Assembly: GCA_017458145.1 (NCBI GenBank)
Contig: JAFTGA010000042.1
Coordinates: 1 to 35,435, forward strand
Direction of reading: 5' to 3'
Length of the DNA: 35,435 nt
Source: Bacteroidales bacterium
Lineage (GTDB): Bacteria; Bacteroidota; Bacteroidia; Bacteroidales; UBA932
Positions 14,340-22,663 of the stretch are shown in pieces. The notes beneath the pieces were generated by a model. It was given only the letters and a program-made list of their open reading frames with translations. It was not told the origin of the DNA and ran no database searches. Made by a program: the position numbers and the translations under genes. The first letter of the stretch is position 1, and every line of letters begins with the position of its first letter.

Positions 14340-16265
14340 TTACCGCCCAGGGACGACGGCGATGTTGGAGAGGCTCTGCACGTCTGGCAGGGGCGGCAGG
14401 ACGGCGCGGATGCGCTTGTCGCGGGTCACGAGCAAGGCGTGGGGCTGGGTGATCCCGCGCTGATGGCCCTGCCAGTTGGTCAGGTACAGGCCCTGACCTT
14501 CAATGTATTGGAATCCGGAGCAGAAGCGCAGGGGCGCTCCCGGGAGGTCTTCGTTGGACAGGGTCCAGACGATGTTCCAGTCTTCGTCCAGTTCGACGAT
14601 CCTGGGGTTGCGGTCCTTGTCGGCCAGCGACACGAGGATGTGCCCTTCCGGCAGTTCCTGCACGGAATGCGGCCCGCCTGGCAGCCCGACGCTGCGTACA
14701 ACGCGGCCGCGGGCATTATATTCCGTCAGTTTCTGGTCTCCGTAGTGAGCCACGAGGTAGTGGCCCCCGCTGAGTTTGCGCGCGTTGCGCATGAAGGCCA
14801 TCCCGCCGTCCCTGACGCCACGGGGGAGGATCGGGATCTGCTTGACGGTCCGGCCGCTCGCATCCAGTTCCAGCAGGCGGCCGGACTCGCATTCCCCGAC
14901 GAAGGTCCGCCCGCCGGGCAGCCGCTGGCAGGCGAAAACATGGCAGGGAGCATCGTAGCGGAGTACTTCCTTGCCGTCCGCATCCAGTTCCAGCACGCCG
15001 GTGCCGGTGGTGAAGAGCAGATGGCCGTTCTCCAGCAGCTGCAGGTCGTTGCTCAGCGGAGCGTCGTGCTCCCAGACGATGCGTCCGTTGCGGAAGCGCA
15101 GGACCTTCCCGCCCGAATAGTCCGTCGCATAGAAATCCGGCACCGCGCGTCCGAACGCGTGCTCGACGATGCCCGTGCCGAGCAGGAAGGAGCCGTAGGC
15201 GGCGAAGGTGCTGATCTCGCGGGGCTGGGCGATATAGTCGGCATAGCTGTGCTTGAGCCCGATGCTGCTGCAGTCGGTGAGGTTCACGAATCCGTCCGTG
15301 TTGACGACGGCTTTCGAGACCAGGCCCTTATAGGCGCGGGCGGTCACTTCCGCAAACTCTTCCGCCGGCAGGAAACCTTTCTCCACGGCCCTGGAAATCA
15401 GGTAGAGAAACATTCCCGTTCCCGAGGTTTCGTTCCAGTTGCCGCTCTCCCGGGGCCTGTCCACGACCTGGCACCACATCCCCGTCTGCGGGTCCTGCGA
15501 GGCCTTGAGGCCGCGGCACATCAGGCGCAGGCGTTCCAGCAGCGCTTCCCGTCCGGGCTGCTGCGCGGGCAGGTAGTCGAAGACATCCGCCCAGAGCACG
15601 GCCAGCCATCCCATTCCCTCGCTCCAGACTTCCGGGTAGGCGCCATGCGCCTCGTCCCAGCCGTGGACGAAATGCCCGTTGTCCTTGCCGCAGAGTTCCG
15701 TGATGCCCTGCATCTGCCGGACCACTTCGGCGAAGTCTTCCGGATGGCCCATCGTCCGGGCGTAGCGGGCCAGGAAGATCTGTCCCATGAAGACGCCGTC
15801 CACCCAGACCTGGCGGATGCGTGCGGAGTGCCAGAACATCCCGTTGTCGAAACGGGGATAGGTGTCGAACCCGCGCCGGATGGTTTCCGCGGCGCGTGCA
15901 TAGCGCTCCTCTCCGGTCTGCTCGTAAAGCAGCAGGCAGGCATAGCCCGGGACGAAATTGTCCAGCGCGTCGGGCTTGAACTGCCGCAGGCGGCCCTCGG
16001 TGTCCACGTTCTGGTCCACGTACTTGCGGATATAGTCGAAATAGACGGAATCGCCCGTCCAGCGCCACAGGTGCTCCAGGGCGAACATAAGATACCCCGC
16101 CTGCCAGGTGAAGGAGTTGTCCTGGGTGCCCCAGCGGATCTCGTCGGGGTCGGCATAGCGGTGGATGAACTGCCGGGCGGTGGCCTCGGACCAGACGCGG
16201 GACTGGGCAAGGGCGGTGCCGCCGAATGCGAGCAGCAGGAAGAGGGTGACCTTGATTCGTTTCAT
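14340..16265 (-). CDS. Secreted GH105-type glycosidase fused to a C-terminal beta-propeller-like domain
   Basis: The 641-aa protein has a signal peptide (residues 1-21, TALAQS). An (alpha/alpha)6-barrel domain resembling GH105 unsaturated rhamnogalacturonyl or glucuronyl hydrolases spans about 25-370. Conserved LDNFVPG (D102) and VWVDGVFMGQ (D156) match the two catalytic Asp positions of YteR-type enzymes. From about 380 to 641 there are repeated strands such as GGKVLRFRNGRIVWEH, GVLELDADGKEVLRY, GRLLELDASGRTVKQI and RIVELDEDWNIVWTL, typical of an NHL/PQQ-like propeller. GH105 enzymes remove the unsaturated sugar left by pectin or ulvan lyases; here the exact substrate is inferred. The gene starts 11 nt after the rsmI-like gene and is likely co-transcribed with it. 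Confidence 0.85.
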   Translation of the reverse strand: MKRIKVTLFLLLAFGGTALAQSRVWSEATARQFIHRYADPDEIRWGTQDNSFTWQAGYLMFALEHLWRWTGDSVYFDYIRKYVDQNVDTEGRLRQFKPDALDNFVPGYACLLLYEQTGEERYARAAETIRRGFDTYPRFDNGMFWHSARIRQVWVDGVFMGQIFLARYARTMGHPEDFAEVVRQMQGITELCGKDNGHFVHGWDEAHGAYPEVWSEGMGWLAVLWADVFDYLPAQQPGREALLERLRLMCRGLKASQDPQTGMWCQVVDRPRESGNWNETSGTGMFLYLISRAVEKGFLPAEEFAEVTARAYKGLVSKAVVNTDGFVNLTDCSSIGLKHSYADYIAQPREISTFAAYGSFLLGTGIVEHAFGRAVPDFYATDYSGGKVLRFRNGRIVWEHDAPLSNDLQLLENGHLLFTTGTGVLELDADGKEVLRYDAPCHVFACQRLPGGRTFVGECESGRLLELDASGRTVKQIPILPRGVRDGGMAFMRNARKLSGGHYLVAHYGDQKLTEYNARGRVVRSVGLPGGPHSVQELPEGHILVSLADKDRNPRIVELDEDWNIVWTLSNEDLPGAPLRFCSGFQYIEGQGLYLTNWQGHQRGITQPHALLVTRDKRIRAVLPPLPDVQSLSNIAVVPGR

Positions 16266-16276
16266 GGAGGAGCGGA

Positions 16277-17020
16277 TTATGCCAGCAGGATGAAGACGCA
16301 GGGGCGTTTGCCGACGGGAGGTTCCGGGTCAGGCCCGGAATGACCGGTGGGGGCTTCGGAATGGCTGCGGCGCCATTCGGCGACCGTCCGCGTCCGGATG
16401 GACTGCGTGGGCAGGGTCAGGTCGGCGGCGACGCACAGGCGCGTGGCAGGTGAGAGCTGCCGGAGCATATCCTCGAAGAGAGCGTCGTTGCGGTAGGGCG
16501 TCTCGATCAGGATCTGGCTCTGGTTCAGGGTGCGGGACTGCTTCTCGAGTTCCTTGAGGGCGGTGCGCCGCTCCTCGGTCTTGGCGGGAATGTATCCGCG
16601 GAAGGCGAAGGACTGGCCGTTCAGCCCGGAAGCCATCAGTGCCAGCATCAGTGAGGACGGACCGACCAGCGGAATGACCTGGATGCCGTGCCGGTGGCAC
16701 AGCGCGACCAGGGCGGCGCCGGGGTCTGCGACGGCCGGCAGGCCGGCTTCGGACAGGAGCCCGACGTCCTGCCCGTCGAAGAGCGGAAGCATCGCTTCCA
16801 CTTCCGCGGGCGGAGTGTGCTCGTTGAGGACGTGGAAGTCCAGGGTGTCAATGTGCCCGCGCAGTCCGTAGCGGGAGAGGAAGCGCCGTGCCGTGCGCAA
16901 CTCCTCCACGACGAAACAATGCAGCGAACACGCTGTCTCAAGGACGTTCTTCGGCAGGACCTCTGCGGGATCGTTTTCGCCGAGGGGCGTCGGGATCAGG
17001 TAAAGTTTGCCCGGGTTCAT
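16277..17020 (-). CDS. RsmI-like SAM-dependent methyltransferase (tetrapyrrole methylase family)
   Basis: The 247-aa protein starts MNPGKLYLIPTPLGE and has the tetrapyrrole-methylase SAM motifs LLSEAGLPAVADPGA and VIPLVGPSSLMLALMASGL, followed by FAFRGYIPAKTEER. RsmI methylates the 2'-hydroxyl of C1402 in 16S rRNA; this shorter Bacteroidetes type is related, but its target is unproven. About residues 220-237, just before the conserved KRPCVFILL ending, are encoded by a palindromic repeat element (16307-16350) and look like an insertion. The first 83 nt overlap the 3' end of tamB in another frame. The start is kept because the family N-terminus begins exactly there. Confidence 0.88.
   Translation of the reverse strand: MNPGKLYLIPTPLGENDPAEVLPKNVLETACSLHCFVVEELRTARRFLSRYGLRGHIDTLDFHVLNEHTPPAEVEAMLPLFDGQDVGLLSEAGLPAVADPGAALVALCHRHGIQVIPLVGPSSLMLALMASGLNGQSFAFRGYIPAKTEERRTALKELEKQSRTLNQSQILIETPYRNDALFEDMLRQLSPATRLCVAADLTLPTQSIRTRTVAEWRRSHSEAPTGHSGPDPEPPVGKRPCVFILLA
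16307..16350. repeat. Palindromic GGGTCA-type repeat inside the rsmI-like gene
   Basis: The core TTCCGGGTCAGGCCCGGAA (16322-16340) has perfect 7-bp arms, with flanks GACGGGAGG and TGACCGG. It matches the reverse complement of the thiL copy over nearly 40 bp. It is in frame and adds about 15-18 residues before the conserved C-terminus. Confidence 0.8.
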
Positions 17021-20000
17021 GCTCTATCTCGATGACGGTTTGTTCCATTCTCTTCTCCAGGGCCTGCTGCTCGATCTCCGTCCGTTTGGCCTTGGGTACG
17101 AACAGCTTGCGCAGGAAGTCGTTGAAGTCGTAGTACTCCCGCTGGTAGCTGACGCCGACGCCGTTCCGCTGGGAGTAGTCCAGGAAGTTGGTGAATTCGT
17201 CGGCGGAGTGGGAAAATACGGTGAAACGGAATTTTCCTTCCGGGTCGAGTTTGACCTGGAGATCAAGGTTGCCCATGAAGTCGCCTCCGGCGGTGCCTGT
17301 CGAGTAGCGGCGGTTGCCGAAATTGCCGCCCACGATCACCCGGTCGTGGAAGAGCTGGGTGGACAGGGAGACGTCGAAGAGGTTGTTGCCGTAGCTGCTC
17401 TGCTGGTAGCCGAATCCGACGTCGACCGGAATCTGCAGGCGCTGGAGGACATTGTTGACCTGGCCGGAGAGCATCTCCACCACGTTGGAGAACAGCAGGT
17501 TGCTGCCCCGGTTGGAGACACCGGACGAGTCGTCGGCAATGAAGGAGCCGAAGAGGAGCAGTGCGACGAACTGCTTCTGGATCTTGTCGGTGGTGTTGAG
17601 CGCGGATTCGACACCGGTGCGCATGACCGGGTCGAGGTCCGGGATGTCGATCGAGAGGTCCAGCTGCGGCGCGCGCAGCCGGTCCGTGATGTTGATGCCG
17701 CACAGGACCTGCCGGCGCGAGGATGTCTCCATGCCGACCAGCGCGTCGAGGGCGGTGCGGAGCTCATAGTTGGCCGTGATGTTCAGTTCGGTGTTCATGA
17801 TGTCTCCGCCGAATTTGACGGAACTGCCCCGCTGGATGCTGAATCCCTTGGAGAGCAGGCCGGGGATCACGAACTGGTAATTGCCTTCGTTGATGTTGTA
17901 GTCCCCGTTGAGCTCGAAAACCGCCTTGGACGGCCGGAGGTTGAGGTTGACCGTGCCCTGGCCGTTGAAGGAGGCCACGTTGCCGGCGGCCTTGTCGATC
18001 TCGATAAATGCCTGTGTGCCCGGATTGATCGTCAGGCGGCCGTGGATGCGCAGGTCGGAGGATTCCTGGGTCTTGGCTTCCATCCCGGCCAGCATTTCCT
18101 CATAGGCGTCCAGCTGCCGGGTCGGCTCGGTGAAGGTCAGCAGGTCGCTCTGGCTCTTGGCCAGCAGCCCGTTGGACAGCGGAACATGGATGTTGCCGTT
18201 GCCGGAGGTGCTGACGTTGGCATCGACGAGCAGGTTGGAGAATGGCCCTGTGACGGAGGCCGTTCCGGTGGCGCGCAGCAGGCCGTAGAAGGCGTTCTCC
18301 GGACGCTCGGGGGAGTCCACGACCTTGAGGTTGTTGAAATTCACCCGGCTGTCCAGCGTGAAGTTCTGCAGGTTGTTGAAGCGGAGCGCGCCCTGGATCG
18401 ATCCGCTGCCGTCGGTGTCGTCCCGCACCTGCAGCTTGTCAATATAGAGTCCTTTCCCGTCCAGCCGCAGCGGACCGTTGGCGGTGTAGGCGACGCCGGT
18501 GATGGCCAGGCGGATCCGGGCGTCCTCCAGCCGCAGGTCTTCGCTGGAAGGGGTCAGCCCGTCCGTCGGGCCGTTCAGGGCGATGCGGCCGCTGATGCCG
18601 CCGCCCATCTCCGAGAAGACTCCGGTCAGGAACGGGGAGGCCACTTCGAGCGGCAGGCGGTCCAGATCGGCCTGGAGATTCAGTTTCTTGTCATTGACGA
18701 AGTAGGAACCCGCGGCGCGGAGGGCTTCCCGGCCGTTCAACTGGTCGAGGAGCAGCAGTCCGAGCGATTCGTCTTCGCCGTGCCAGCGGCTGCTCAGCCG
18801 GAGGTCGCCGGCATCCACGCCGCCCAGGCGCAGGGTGTCGACGCGGAAGTCCAGTTCCATCCCGAATTCCGATTCCCCGCCGGAGCGGAGCTGGGCATCG
18901 CCGTTCATCCGCCCTTCGATGCCGAAGGCTTTGGGCAGGAAGCCGTCGATGAGCGCCAGGTCGAAACGGTTCATCTGCAGGCGCAGGGTGTCGCTCCGGG
19001 AGGAGCCGAGCCCGCCGTCCACGAGCAGCTGTTGCGGGCCGTTGCCGAGCAGCAGCCGGTCGAGGCGCAGGTCCTTTCCTTTGAGGAAGATGTCGGAGGC
19101 GGTGAGGTACCAGGTGTCGCTGTCCGTGGTCAGGAACGAGTTCTGCGGCCTGGCGTGGAGAAGCAGCTCGCCGTCCTCGCTGCGGGAGATTTCGCCGTCC
19201 AGGTTGATCTCGCCCTCGCCGCCGGCGCCGGTGAAACTGTCGAACAACAGGCTGGCCAGCAGGCGGTCTTCGTCGGCGGTGAAGCGGATCGAAGGGTTGT
19301 TGACGGCGAAGGCGTTGGCCCGCATCTCGGACGTGCTGACACGCACGGACAGGGCGTCCTTGGCATTGTTCAGGCTGAGGTCGACGTCCTTGAGGTAGTT
19401 CTTGCCGGAGGCGATGCGCCCGGAGCGGAGACTGCCTGACAGGGCGCCCTGTTCGCTGAGGTTCAGGGACAGGGCGGAATTCTGCTCGACATAGGCGCCG
19501 GGCACCAGGACGGCCAGCAGGCCGCGGCTGTCGCGGAAGGTGGCCTCCAGGCTGTAGCGGCCGGTCCCGTCCGGCACGGATTCGTTCAGGAACAGGGAGG
19601 GGAGTTCGCGGCGCACGGTGACTTCCTGGAGATCCTCGATGAATCCGGTCACCTGGCGCGTACCTGCGTAGTGCGCTTCAAGGAAAGGCGCGTCCAGCCG
19701 GATCTGCTGCTCGCCGTCTTTCGTCTCCGCGTTGATCCGGATGTCGCCGAGCTGGTGCCGGCCGTCGGCATTCTGAAGGACCAGGTCGCGCAGGGCGGCC
19801 CGTCCGTCCAGGAATTCGCCGCGGCGGACCAGATTGGCGCCCAGCGCGGTGGAGAGCCGGCTGACCCGGCCGCCGAGGTTGAATCCGAGCGCGTCCAGGT
19901 CCACGTCGGACAGCGTCCCGTTCACCCGGTAGCGGCTGCCCTCCGCACGCTCTTCCAGGTCCAGCAGGGCGTTGATGTCGAAGCGGGCCGCGGGGTCGTC

Positions 20001-21530
20001 GCTGTGCAGGTGCGCCTGTGCGGTGCCGTTCTCCAGGCTGCCCACGGCCGTGATCTGCTGAAAGTCGCGTCCGAGGGCGCGGATTCTCTCGATATGGAGG
20101 GTGTCCAGCGTGGCGTCCGGCAGGCCGCTTCCGAGCGTGGCGCGCAGCCGGGTGCGCAGGGTGGCGGTGCCGAGGACGTCGGTGCCGAGGAGGCGGCCCA
20201 GGTCCAGCTCCTGGAGCGAAGCCTGCACCGTCGCGTCCAGCGGCCGGTTCGGGTCGGTGATATGGTCCAGGCGGCCGTCCAGCTTGAAATTGCCTTCGGG
20301 AGAGGTGACGTCCGCCTCCACGCCCAGCGAGGCGAGCAGGCCGCTGAGCCGGACCTGCAGGGTGAGCGGAATGCCGTATCCGATCTTGCCGAGCTCGATG
20401 CGGGTGCCGAACATGTCGTGGAGCAGGCGGGTGAAGTTCTCCGCGGTGCCCTTGAGGTCGGTGACCTGGGCGTTGAGGGCCATTTCGTCCACTTCCGGGA
20501 TGCCGTTCATCCGTCCTTCGATCTGGCCGGAGACGCCGGTGTTGCGTTCCGTGAAGACGAAACGGCTCACGCGGAAATCGCTGACATAGCCGCTGAAGTT
20601 GCCGCGGCGCAGGTCAAAGACCGTCGGGGAGCCGTTGAACAGCCCGCCGCTGAAGAAGGCGACGGTCTGCAGGCCGACCTGGCTGCGCTGGATATCGGCG
20701 TCCAGCCTGACTTCCTCGAGAAAATTCGCGAACGCCTCGCCCGAAGCGTAGGACAGCGAGAAGGAACGCATGCGCAGGTCCGTCCAGGGGTCCAGGATGC
20801 GGACGTCCTCGACGAGCACCTTGCCCGGGCTGACCTCTACGCTGGCGGACATGTCCTTCAGCGTGTAGCCGGATTTTTCCCGGGCGGAGAGCTTGTCCAG
20901 CACGCCGGTGATCCTGCCGTCGCTCATCCGCAGGTTGTGCGCCGTGATGCTGGCCGTGATGTCCAGGTCCTGGAAGTCCACATGTGGCCCCTTTGACTGC
21001 GGGGCGGAATCCTGGGCATTCCCGATCAGGGACGTCAACATGAAACGGAAGTTGCTGATCTTGACTTTCTTGATATCGAAAAGGCTGCCGGTCTGTTCCT
21101 GGGGCTTCTGCTCCTGCGGCTGCACGCGGAAGATGCGGCTGAGGTTGTTGCCGGGCGGGTCCGGTTCGCTGACCAGATGGAACAGGCCGTCCTCGATCGT
21201 GACGCGGCCCAGATGTAGGCCTTCGCCTTTGAAGAGCCCGTCGAGGGCGAAGGTGGCCGTGACCGTCTTGATGCGGGCGACCGTGTCCACGTCAGTTGCA
21301 GGAAACTCGTCCACGAGGGTGAGGTTGCGGATCAGGATCACGCCCGAGGTCATCACTTTGAGCTCGTCGTACTGGATGCGACCGTCCATGATGGCCGCCA
21401 GCTGATTGAGGGCGACCTTGGACAGGCGGGTCTGCACATAGGGCATCTGGATGGCCACGAAAGCCGTCATCAGAAGCACCGCCAGCAGTCCGAAAATGCG
21501 CGCGATAATATATCCAGTCTTCCTGTACAT
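16938..21530 (-). CDS. tamB: TamB-type translocation and assembly module protein (DUF490/AsmA-like)
   Basis: The 1530-aa protein has one N-terminal membrane anchor (about residues 5-30, ARIFGLLAVLLMTAFVAIQ), a very long beta-helical periplasmic region rich in repeated short strands, and the C-terminal TamB/DUF490 domain from about 1200. That domain includes QRGSSVKFGGDIMNTELNITANYEL and LLLFGSFIADDSSG. TamB-like proteins bridge the periplasm and are implicated in outer-membrane protein assembly and lipid transport. The ATG at 21530 directly precedes the anchor. The basic tail (PRRKRSRRGPAEERP) is encoded where the gene overlaps the rsmI-like gene by 83 nt. tsaD is divergent, an arrangement I recall as common in Bacteroidetes. 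Confidence 0.9.
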   Translation of the reverse strand: MYRKTGYIIARIFGLLAVLLMTAFVAIQMPYVQTRLSKVALNQLAAIMDGRIQYDELKVMTSGVILIRNLTLVDEFPATDVDTVARIKTVTATFALDGLFKGEGLHLGRVTIEDGLFHLVSEPDPPGNNLSRIFRVQPQEQKPQEQTGSLFDIKKVKISNFRFMLTSLIGNAQDSAPQSKGPHVDFQDLDITASITAHNLRMSDGRITGVLDKLSAREKSGYTLKDMSASVEVSPGKVLVEDVRILDPWTDLRMRSFSLSYASGEAFANFLEEVRLDADIQRSQVGLQTVAFFSGGLFNGSPTVFDLRRGNFSGYVSDFRVSRFVFTERNTGVSGQIEGRMNGIPEVDEMALNAQVTDLKGTAENFTRLLHDMFGTRIELGKIGYGIPLTLQVRLSGLLASLGVEADVTSPEGNFKLDGRLDHITDPNRPLDATVQASLQELDLGRLLGTDVLGTATLRTRLRATLGSGLPDATLDTLHIERIRALGRDFQQITAVGSLENGTAQAHLHSDDPAARFDINALLDLEERAEGSRYRVNGTLSDVDLDALGFNLGGRVSRLSTALGANLVRRGEFLDGRAALRDLVLQNADGRHQLGDIRINAETKDGEQQIRLDAPFLEAHYAGTRQVTGFIEDLQEVTVRRELPSLFLNESVPDGTGRYSLEATFRDSRGLLAVLVPGAYVEQNSALSLNLSEQGALSGSLRSGRIASGKNYLKDVDLSLNNAKDALSVRVSTSEMRANAFAVNNPSIRFTADEDRLLASLLFDSFTGAGGEGEINLDGEISRSEDGELLLHARPQNSFLTTDSDTWYLTASDIFLKGKDLRLDRLLLGNGPQQLLVDGGLGSSRSDTLRLQMNRFDLALIDGFLPKAFGIEGRMNGDAQLRSGGESEFGMELDFRVDTLRLGGVDAGDLRLSSRWHGEDESLGLLLLDQLNGREALRAAGSYFVNDKKLNLQADLDRLPLEVASPFLTGVFSEMGGGISGRIALNGPTDGLTPSSEDLRLEDARIRLAITGVAYTANGPLRLDGKGLYIDKLQVRDDTDGSGSIQGALRFNNLQNFTLDSRVNFNNLKVVDSPERPENAFYGLLRATGTASVTGPFSNLLVDANVSTSGNGNIHVPLSNGLLAKSQSDLLTFTEPTRQLDAYEEMLAGMEAKTQESSDLRIHGRLTINPGTQAFIEIDKAAGNVASFNGQGTVNLNLRPSKAVFELNGDYNINEGNYQFVIPGLLSKGFSIQRGSSVKFGGDIMNTELNITANYELRTALDALVGMETSSRRQVLCGINITDRLRAPQLDLSIDIPDLDPVMRTGVESALNTTDKIQKQFVALLLFGSFIADDSSGVSNRGSNLLFSNVVEMLSGQVNNVLQRLQIPVDVGFGYQQSSYGNNLFDVSLSTQLFHDRVIVGGNFGNRRYSTGTAGGDFMGNLDLQVKLDPEGKFRFTVFSHSADEFTNFLDYSQRNGVGVSYQREYYDFNDFLRKLFVPKAKRTEIEQQALEKRMEQTVIEIEHEPGQTLPDPDAPRRKRSRRGPAEERP

Positions 21531-21544
21531 GAATCTTAATCCTA

Positions 21545-21552
21545 CAAATATA
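21545..21552 (-). promoter_or_regulatory. -7 box of tamB
   Basis: TATATTTG on the minus strand is a perfect TAnnTTTG match, 14 nt before the tamB start codon. A TTTG lies 14 bp further upstream, closer than the usual 19-21 bp, so the -33 assignment is uncertain. Confidence 0.5.
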
Positions 21553-21600
21553 CGAAATAGTTTGCGCAAATCCGCTGGGGGCGCCTTCAAGAATTATTGC

Positions 21601-21608
21601 TAAATTTG
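21601..21608 (+). promoter_or_regulatory. -7 box of tsaD
   Basis: TAAATTTG is a perfect match, 22 nt before the tsaD start codon. The preceding eight bases ATTATTGC are shared exactly with the cdd promoter (28900-28907). No clear -33 element is seen. Confidence 0.5.
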
Positions 21609-21630
21609 CAAACTCTAATCATTGCGACAG

Positions 21631-22653
21631 ATGGCAGACATCATACTCGGCATCGAATCCTCCTGCGACGACACCTCGGCGGCCGTTATCCGCGACGGCT
21701 ACCTGCTGTCGAACGTCATTGCCAGCCAGGACGTGCACCGCGCTTTCGGCGGTGTGGTCCCGGAACTGGCTTCGCGGGCCCATGAACTCAACATCGTACC
21801 GGTGGTCAGCGAGGCCCTAGCCCGTGCGGGCATCAAGGCTTCCGACCTGACGGCAATCGCCTTCACCCGTGGTCCGGGCCTGCTCGGTTCGCTCCTGGTG
21901 GGCACCTCCTTCGCCAAGGCGATGGGACTGGCGCTGGACATTCCGATCGTGATGGTGAACCATCTGCAGGGCCACCTGCTGGCCGATTTCATCCGGGAGG
22001 AAGGCAAGCCGGTGCGCGAGCCAGCCTTCCCGTACCTGTGCCTGCTCGTGAGCGGCGGCAATTCCCAGATCGTCCGCGTGGATGACCCGCTGCATTTCGA
22101 AATCCTCGGTCAGACGATCGACGACGCGGTGGGGGAGGCGTTCGACAAGTGCTCCAAGCTGATGGGCCTGGGCTATCCCGGAGGACCCGTCATCGACCGG
22201 CTTGCGAAGCAAGGCGATCCGGAGCGCTTCAAATTCACCAAGCCCCACATCGAGGGGCTGGACTACAGCTTCAGCGGCGTGAAGACTTCGCTGCTGTATT
22301 TCGTGCGGGACGAGGTGGCCCGGGATCCGGATTTCCTGGAGAAGAACAAGGAAGACCTGTGCGCCTCTTTCCAGAAGACGCTGGTGGACATCCTGCTGGA
22401 CAAACTGATCAAGGCGGCGAAGCAGACCGGCATCCGGGAGATCACGATCGGCGGCGGCGTGTCGGCCAACAGCGGCCTGCGCGCCCGCATCGAGGCCGAG
22501 GGCCGCAAGCGGGGCTGGAACACCTATCTGCCGGAATTCAAGTTCACGACCGACAATGCCGCGATGATCGCCATTGCGGGCTATTATCATTATCTCGCCG
22601 GGGAGCGTACGCCGCTGGACGTGGCGCCCGTGTCCCGGATGTCTGATTTCTAG
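21631..22653 (+). CDS. tsaD: tRNA threonylcarbamoyltransferase subunit TsaD
   Basis: TsaD transfers the threonylcarbamoyl group to A37 of ANN-decoding tRNAs, working with TsaB, TsaC and TsaE. The 340-aa protein begins MADIILGIESSCDDTSAAV, the family signature. It has the metal-binding pair H111 and H115 in MVNHLQGHLLADF, the ASKH nucleotide segments VSGGNSQIVRV and TIGGGVSANSGLRAR, and a closing FTTDNAAMIAIAGY. The start at 21631 gives the family N-terminus; an in-frame alternative 9 nt earlier (TTG) is less likely. It is followed 10 nt later by a flavoprotein gene in the same direction. MtaB, encoded nearby, acts on the t6A it makes. Confidence 0.95.
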   Translation: MADIILGIESSCDDTSAAVIRDGYLLSNVIASQDVHRAFGGVVPELASRAHELNIVPVVSEALARAGIKASDLTAIAFTRGPGLLGSLLVGTSFAKAMGLALDIPIVMVNHLQGHLLADFIREEGKPVREPAFPYLCLLVSGGNSQIVRVDDPLHFEILGQTIDDAVGEAFDKCSKLMGLGYPGGPVIDRLAKQGDPERFKFTKPHIEGLDYSFSGVKTSLLYFVRDEVARDPDFLEKNKEDLCASFQKTLVDILLDKLIKAAKQTGIREITIGGGVSANSGLRARIEAEGRKRGWNTYLPEFKFTTDNAAMIAIAGYYHYLAGERTPLDVAPVSRMSDF

Positions 22654-22663
22654 GAGATTTGCG

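Noticed and set aside
14256-16343. Long plus-strand open frame opposite the GH105 fusion gene
   Set aside because: It is a shadow of the real gene, with no signal peptide or motifs and the same biased composition.
17007-20996. Long plus-strand open frames opposite tamB
   Set aside because: TamB has a membrane anchor and the DUF490 C-terminal domain on the minus strand; the opposing frames show no recognisable domain.
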